Below are positions 58,376-64,000 of a stretch of 64,000 nucleotides of DNA, in pieces. The translations under genes were made by a program, and so were the position numbers. Below the pieces are notes generated by a model that did not search any database, was not told where the DNA came from, and saw only the letters and a program-made list of their open reading frames with translations. Location: assembly GCA_950097015.1 (NCBI GenBank), contig CATNEN010000025.1, positions 4,689,001-4,753,000 on the forward strand. The letters run 5' to 3'. Numbering within the stretch: the stretch's first letter is position 1; each line of letters starts with the position of its first letter. This DNA is from Macrostomum hystrix. Taxonomy: Eukaryota; Platyhelminthes; Macrostomidae.

Positions 58376-61300
58376 TCAGGGTCCTGCTGTACAGCCGGCA
58401 TCAGCCGGCAGATCGTCGCCAGAGTGTCCACCGTTGCCAACCCTCTGTCGACCTAGCGCAATCTCTGCGTCCTGCAAAGCCTGCTTTGCCAGGTATTGTT
58501 CGCGTTTGATCTTTAACTGAAGCGACTGGGGGACATCAGGAATGAGAATGTCCAGCATTCGACTGATGAAGAACACAACGTGCTGCGAATTGGATAGGAG
58601 GTTATGGAAAAAAACTGATTTAATGAGTTGTTTTTCACAAATTATTTAATTTAAAAATTACCACGCGATCGCACTTTAATTGCATGCGCACATTGTTTAT
58701 TTTTACTTATCTCCCAAAATATTCAACCATCGCCAAGAAAATCCTAAACAGGGCAAACATTTTCTGCTCTAATTTGATCCGATGTAACAACTTAATCCGG
58801 AATTACAAAGCATCGGCATCCTCGAGATATTCAACGATTCTCGTCGGGGGGGGTGGCTGGTGACAAAATCCACCATGTAGGCATAAGTTTTCTGCTCACA
58901 ATTTGGAAATCACGTCGGCTATTATTGTTGGTTATATACTCGTATTTTATTGTTTTTTATTAAACCAATAAGGACTCGCCATAGACGTTCAAATACCGAG
59001 CAATGTTAGCTATCCTTGTCACCAGGGTCTTCGACAATATCTCGACGATGTTTACTCGGATGACTTTGAAAGTTTATAGTTCATCGTAAAGAGCAGAAAA
59101 TTTTGATCCAAATGATGGACTTTTATCAGTCATTCGGTTTTGGGGCAGTATAGTATAGTCAGTGGGTATTTTACCGTGGTCTTTCTACTGTTAATGAGGT
59201 TTTGTATTGTTTTATTATGCTGCTAACCTCAAATGCGATCACAAATGCCAGTCGCACGGCCAGCAGCTTCCAGTAGAAGACGCTGTGGTCTCCGTCAGAG
59301 TCGCGGAACGCCTTGTATCGGCACGGCTGGACGGTGGTGTTGCTCGGCGACCAGGCCAGCGAGAAGTTCGTGTAGCCGCGCAGCTGACTGTCGTGCTGGT
59401 ACATGTACAGCTGCTTGGGCAGGAACTCCGATGTGAATGCGATGAGGAAGGCCTGACCAGGCAGGGTGAGTTGTAGAGTAAAGTGCAAGACAGTAAAGCT
59501 GAGAGATGCAGTCGTTGTATAATAGACAAAGTTACTGTAGAACACAAAGGAAACCAAATAAATCAGAATTAGACCGTGGAGACCTTCAGAATGAATATAC
59601 TAGAAAAAAGCTTGCTGAAAAAATTCCATGTACCCAGAAGCAACGATGATCGATGCACGCACATACTTGTTCAATTAGCTCTACTGTTAGTAATATATCG
59701 CTTACAGATACGTTACGTATGGCACACAGTCTCGAAGGAGAGTACCAAAGGACCACTAGGTGAATTTTTACGCGAAAACCAGCATAATTTTTTTCTTAGA
59801 AACGTAGTTTTCCGTCCTCCCATTATAGCTGTTTGGAGTGTACCAATGCCCTAGCTTTAGAGTTTAGTCGGTATGAGAATTACATTTTGTAATAAAAGTT
59901 GTTCCACTACTTTACCGAAAATAAGAATCGATAAAGTGGCTGGGTTAGTCAAGTTTAGTTTACAAAGTTCTGAAAGAAATTAGTTTAATAAATTCGGATG
60001 ACGAATGCTATCAGTCAGAGATTTTTTACGAAAATGTAAATAAGTTAAAAGAATCTCAACTGTTACTCACATTCGATATCACAGATAGCTGCACAATCAC
60101 GTCTAGTAGAGTGAACCAGACACCAATATCCTGCGCTCTCTCGGACACTGGTCTTCGGGTCTCGCACACCAGCTTGCTGGCGTCGAGTCGAATCTCTAGC
60201 CAGTTGTTTAGCAGAGCAAAGAACGGCGCCAGCGGGAATGCGGCTACAAAGATGGTGATGAAGCCGAACTGCAGCACCATCTCCAGGTATTCCTCGAACA
60301 GGCCCTCGTAAGGGATGAGCTGGTAGTCGGCCTCGCAGCGAGTCATCTGTCGCTCATCGCGTCTGGCCCAGGAGATGCCCTTGGAGAAGCGATGCATCCA
60401 GGTCAGCAGCTTCCTGTTGCAACAGTTATCATTTGGCCATGCACGATCAACACGAGGCACTTCTGTCTAACCCATCAGGGAACTTTTATGATAAAGTACA
60501 CACTTAAAGCGCATAAAAAATTGCAGGAGGGTAGTGGGCAATGGTACATCGTTTGGTGACACTAGACCCACAGCAAGCGAAGAGGCAATTCTGCCCATTT
60601 CGCTGAATCCTGAGCACACGCGAACACAGATGCCGTACTCAGGTTATTCATTGTACTAAGACTTTCACATTGTCAGGCACAGGGACAACTAAAACCCACA
60701 ATTTACCATTCGGTAATTAGTCTGATTTGACTATATCGTTTAAGACACACACGTTTAAGACAGACCCAGGTGCTCCGAGTCCCCTAAACCATAAAAAAGG
60801 GTTTAAGAGAGTTTTAGTTGTCCCTGGTCAGGCAGTGTACACTCTCACTGTGCCTTGGAGGTTGACCGTCAAGAGCGTAAATTGCACGTTAAGCCCCAAG
60901 GTTTCACTCCGCGGCTGCGCCCCAAATGGATGTGGCCTCGCCGCGGAATCGAGCTTAGTGACCTTGGTGCGAGAGGCAAACGCGTTAGACCGCTCCGCCA
61001 CTCACCCTCATTCGACGCGCCACTGAAAGGTGAGGTCCTTATTGTTGTATATTAAAAAAACGAGTGGATTCGAACTCCGGGGCGATTGACGTAAGAGCTT
61101 TACCCGTTAATGCTCAAATAATCATAACGTGCATTTTTGACATTCCATCAATCTGCAGACGGTGAGGAGGCGACTCTGCCCAGTCTCGCTCACTCTGAGC
61201 ACAGCACATACGTGTACTAGTCCGCCACTCTGAGCACAGCACATACGTGTACTAGTCCGCCACTCTGAGCACAGCACATACGTGTACTAGTCCGCCACTC

Positions 61301-62208
61301 TAATTATTCTCTAAGCCTTGATTTTAACCTGAAGCTACACGCACGACAATCAAGCGGAACTTACGGAACAAAGACCTCCTGACAGTTGTTGATGATCTGC
61401 TTGCCGATCATGATGACAGCAAGTTGCTGCGCCAACTCAATTAGGCAGCCGCCGCTGCTGCATTCCTCGTTGCGTAGGCCGAAAAATTTTCCATAGCGTC
61501 CCGGATATCCCGTGAATCTAGATTGGGACACAATTTTCTTTTTCTTAGCACTATTCCAGAAAGATAACGACACAAGGCGCTTGCTTACTTTCCCTTGAAG
61601 AACGCGATGTACAATATCGACGAGTAGAAATTGACGAATTGAAATATGAAAACTTTCAGGATTAGCTGGTTCTCAAAATCAGTCTGGGTGCGGTGCATCT
61701 CTGAAATAAAAACGTTTTCACATGTTAATTCACTACTAGGGGGTTGTAGCCTTGCGGTTAGAGCGTCGGACCCACGATTTGAAGGTCGAGGGTTCGATTC
61801 CTGACTCCACTGGAACAATATGTGTCATTTAGCAAGACACTTAACTCTGCATTGCTTCAGTTCACTCAGTTGTTAAATGGGTACCAGCATTAGCTGGGGT
61901 AATTGAGGGTGTGTGGCGTCCATGCAGTCCATGGACTGAACAGCGCAATAGCTGGCCCGATAGGGTCTGGTGTTTATTCACTACTAACTGTAACGAGTAG
62001 TAATGCTCTCACCCCACTGAGTGAGCTTGTATGCCAGCTTCTCATAGACCTTGCCAAGGCTCATGATGAGCACCAGATTCACGCAGGCGGCTGACCCGCT
62101 AGCCACCGTGGTTGCCTGCGATCGAAGCACCGGGTTTTGGAACAGGGGAATAGCGATCAGCACCCGGTAGATGATGACCGCCATGATGAATATTATCACC
62201 AGCACCAT
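58376..62208 (-). CDS. Anoctamin (TMEM16 family), 3' part of gene
   Basis: Six minus-strand exons join in phase: 62208-62013, 61700-61589, 61517-61365, 60413-60071, 59452-59228 and 58582-58376. They encode the last 411 residues, from TM3/TM4 to the stop. Upstream exons lie beyond the right edge. Signature segments are [27 protein letters not shown]-like [58 protein letters not shown] and [10 protein letters not shown]. The calcium-site acidic residues of the family are present (Glu in CLIEL, both Glu in EYLEM, Glu and Asp in EIRLD), so it should be a calcium-activated chloride channel or lipid scramblase; which one cannot be decided from this part. The paralogue class is not assigned. The introns carry two SINE families and a hAT-type MITE. 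Confidence 0.95.
60521..61006 (-). mobile_element. SINE family 1 interrupted by a MITE
   Basis: A nearly complete SINE in an anoctamin intron. The tail side starts with AAAAAATTGCAGGAGGGTAG and the tRNA-like head ends at about 61006; the minus-strand A box reads TGGCGGAGCGG. The body is split by a 147-bp element at 60680-60826. Removing the insert and one 8-bp duplication restores sequence seen in the other copies. Confidence 0.9.
60672..60834. mobile_element. hAT-type MITE with 8-bp target-site duplication
   Basis: The element 60680-60826 has terminal inverted repeats CAGGGACAACTAAAAC and is flanked by a perfect 8-bp duplication GTCAGGCA (60672-60679 and 60827-60834). An 8-bp duplication plus CAGGG ends is the signature of hAT elements. 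At 147 bp it has no coding capacity. Confidence 0.9.
61158..61302 (-). mobile_element. SINE family 1 fragment expanded into a minisatellite
   Basis: The left part (GAGGAGGCGACTCTGCCCAG, then CGCTCACTCTGAGCACA) is a diverged SINE body. Its end, a 35-bp unit with CTGAGCACAGCACATACGTG, is tandemly repeated three times. Confidence 0.75.
61728..61986 (+). mobile_element. SINE family 2 with target-site duplication
   Basis: The element 61739-61975 (237 bp) is flanked by an 11-bp duplication ATTCACTACTA (61728-61738 and 61976-61986). The head has tRNA boxes: A box TAGCCTTGCGG and B box GGTTCGATTCC. The body includes GCAAGACACTTAACTCTGC and GTTAAATGGGTACCAGCATT. Without it the host anoctamin intron would be about 64 bp long. 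Confidence 0.93.
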
Positions 62209-62269
62209 CTGCCGTTTAGGAGTGGAAAGCGGTAGCGAATTTGGCGGTATCGCTTCATGGATAGATTAA

Positions 62270-62560
62270 GATACCGAGTCCATCATCTTCAACCCACGGA
62301 ATCCATCATTTTCAATCCACCGAATCCATCATCTTCAATCCACCGAATCCATCATCTTCAGCCCACCGAATCCATCATCTTCAACCCATGGAATCCATCA
62401 TCTTCAACCCACCGAATCCATCATCTTCAACCCACCGAATCCATCATCTTCAGCCCACCGAATCCATCATCTTCAACCCACCGAATCCAATCATCTTCAA
62501 CCCACCGAATCCATCATCTTCAACCCACCGAATCCATCATCTTCAATCTATTAAATCGAC
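62270..62560. repeat. 23-bp minisatellite
   Basis: About 12 copies of a 23-bp unit, AATCCATCATCTTCAACCCA plus three bases. It lies in the anoctamin intron that runs off the right edge. Ser/Pro/Asn-rich frames are artefacts. Confidence 0.92.
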
Positions 62561-63120
62561 CAACTCTAATCCTCCAAACAAATTTTCCGCCCTCTTAATC
62601 CGTTCTCCCTAATTTCCTAATTTTTCGATTCTGCCTTCTGCCGGCCCTCCTAAATCTCTCTCAACTCAATCCTGATCAAATCCCATCGCTTAAATCCAGA
62701 TAAAAACATTGAAAGCGCCCTCTGTGTCCACCGGGTGCTAGAAGAGTGCACTTTTACTGATAAATTACCGGTGGTCAGTTGTGCAACTTATAATTAATCC
62801 TCGCCTGGTGGTAGGCAAGTAGGGAGCATGATTTATCTGGGGGAGTCTTTCGGTCGCACTTTAGTTTGACCTTGAAGATTCGAGAGCAAACAACTCAGCC
62901 GAAATCTGAGGTAGGTAGGGAGGTAGAGAGGTAGAGAGAGAAGGATCCATCAAGACGGATAGGCAGTTTTTGTTCATCATTCAAGACGGAGAAATCTGAT
63001 CCCCAAGACAGAGAAAATTGCGATAGAATCGAAAACTTCCAAAACAGAAGTGCACAGAGCTGAAAAGATTGAATGAGGGCGAGTAGGATCGAGAACATTT
63101 TGATCAGGGAACTGGACAGC
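62561..63120. other. Intronic spacer
   Basis: Unique sequence between two arrays. It contains no recognisable anoctamin exon. Confidence 0.5.
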
Positions 63121-64000
63121 TTCTCTTGACACTCAGAAACTGCCTAAATTGACACTCGGAAACTGCCTAAATTGACACTCGGAAACTGCCTAAATTGACA
63201 ATAGGAAACTGCCTAAATCGACACTCGGAAACTGCCTAAATTGACAATAGGAAACTGCCTAAATTGACAATAGGAAACTGCCTAAATCGACAATAGGAAA
63301 CTGCCTAAATTGACAATAGGAAACTGACTAAATTGACAATAGGAAACTGCCTAAATCGACAATAGGAAACTGCCTAAATCGACAATAGGAAACTGCCTAA
63401 ATTGACAATAGGAAACTGCCTAAATCGACAATAGGAAACTGCCTAAATTGACAATAGGAAACTGCCTAAATCGAAACTAGGAAACTGCCTAACTCGACAC
63501 TAGGAAACTGCCTAAATTGACACTCGGAAACTGCCTAAATCGACACCAAGAAACTGCCTAAATTGACACTCGGAAACTGCCTAAATTGACACTCGGAAAC
63601 TGCCTAAATGAACACCAAGAAACTGCTTAAATTGACACTCGGAAACTGCCTAAATGAACACCAAGAAACTGCCTAAATTGACAATAGGAAACTGCCTAAA
63701 TTGACACTCGGAAACTGCCTAAATTGACAATAGGAAACTGCCTAAATTGACACTCGGAAACTGCCTAAATTGACACTCGGAAACTGACTAAATTGACAAT
63801 AGGAAACTGCCTAAATTGACACTCGGAAACTGCCTAAATTGACAATAGGAAACTGACTAAATTGACAATAGGAAACTGCCTAAATTGACAATAGGAAACT
63901 GACTAAATTGACAATAGGAAACTGCCTAAATTGACAATAGGAAACTGACTAAATTGACAATAGGAAGCTGCCTAAACTGACACTCGGAAACTGCCTAAAT
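63121..64000. repeat. 23-bp minisatellite reaching the right edge
   Basis: About 38 copies of a 23-bp unit containing GGAAACTGCCTAAATTGACA, with ACAATA and ACACTC variants. It probably lies in an intron of the anoctamin gene and continues outside the window. Confidence 0.95.

Noticed and set aside
61739-61812. A functional tRNA gene
   Set aside because: A and B boxes are present, but the stretch heads a 237-bp element with an 11-bp target-site duplication, so it is a SINE head.

Overview
This is eukaryotic (animal) DNA. All multi-exon genes have GT/AG introns and encode metazoan families: insulin-like peptides, an SUEL-type lectin, a mitochondrial ribosomal protein, an NMDA receptor subunit, TMEM263, SMIM15 and an anoctamin. 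A small heat-shock protein with two alpha-crystallin domains in one chain, together with short introns and very heavy tandem-repeat load, suggests a flatworm (free-living lineages such as Macrostomum would fit). That assignment is an inference, not proven here.

Layout. 1-6432 is one minisatellite array. 7.1-10.7 kb (+) holds two tandem insulin-like genes. 13.3-15.2 kb (+) holds a secreted lectin with a strongly cationic repeat tail. 18.1-19.0 kb (-) is a TMEM263-like gene. 20.17-20.95 kb is a terminal-inverted-repeat element. 22.1-24.0 kb (+) is mitochondrial ribosomal protein S15. 24.3-26.2 kb (-) is a decayed non-LTR retrotransposon. 27.2-40.4 kb is almost gene-free and built from consecutive tandem arrays plus a relic of a tyrosine recombinase. 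41.1-50.7 kb (+) is a complete GluN2-type NMDA receptor gene of 14 exons, reconstructed with consistent splice phases. 51.9-52.7 kb (-) is the heat-shock protein with TATA box and a perfect heat-shock element; 53.84 kb (-) is tRNA-Gln(UUG); 55 kb (-) is SMIM15; 58.4-62.2 kb (-) is the 3' part of an anoctamin whose 5' exons lie beyond the window.

Two themes tie the window together. First, introns come in two size states: a basal state of about 65-150 bp, and expanded introns that mostly owe their extra length to a private tandem array or an inserted SINE/MITE. Second, several arrays appear to have been seeded from functional sequence (a splice acceptor, a recombinase gene, a SINE). Many long stop-free frames in the arrays are artefacts of repeat periods divisible by three and are not annotated as genes. 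The most novel protein-level signals are the 10-cysteine insulin-like pair, the lectin with its cationic tail, and a GluN2 receptor that has lost the pore asparagine.
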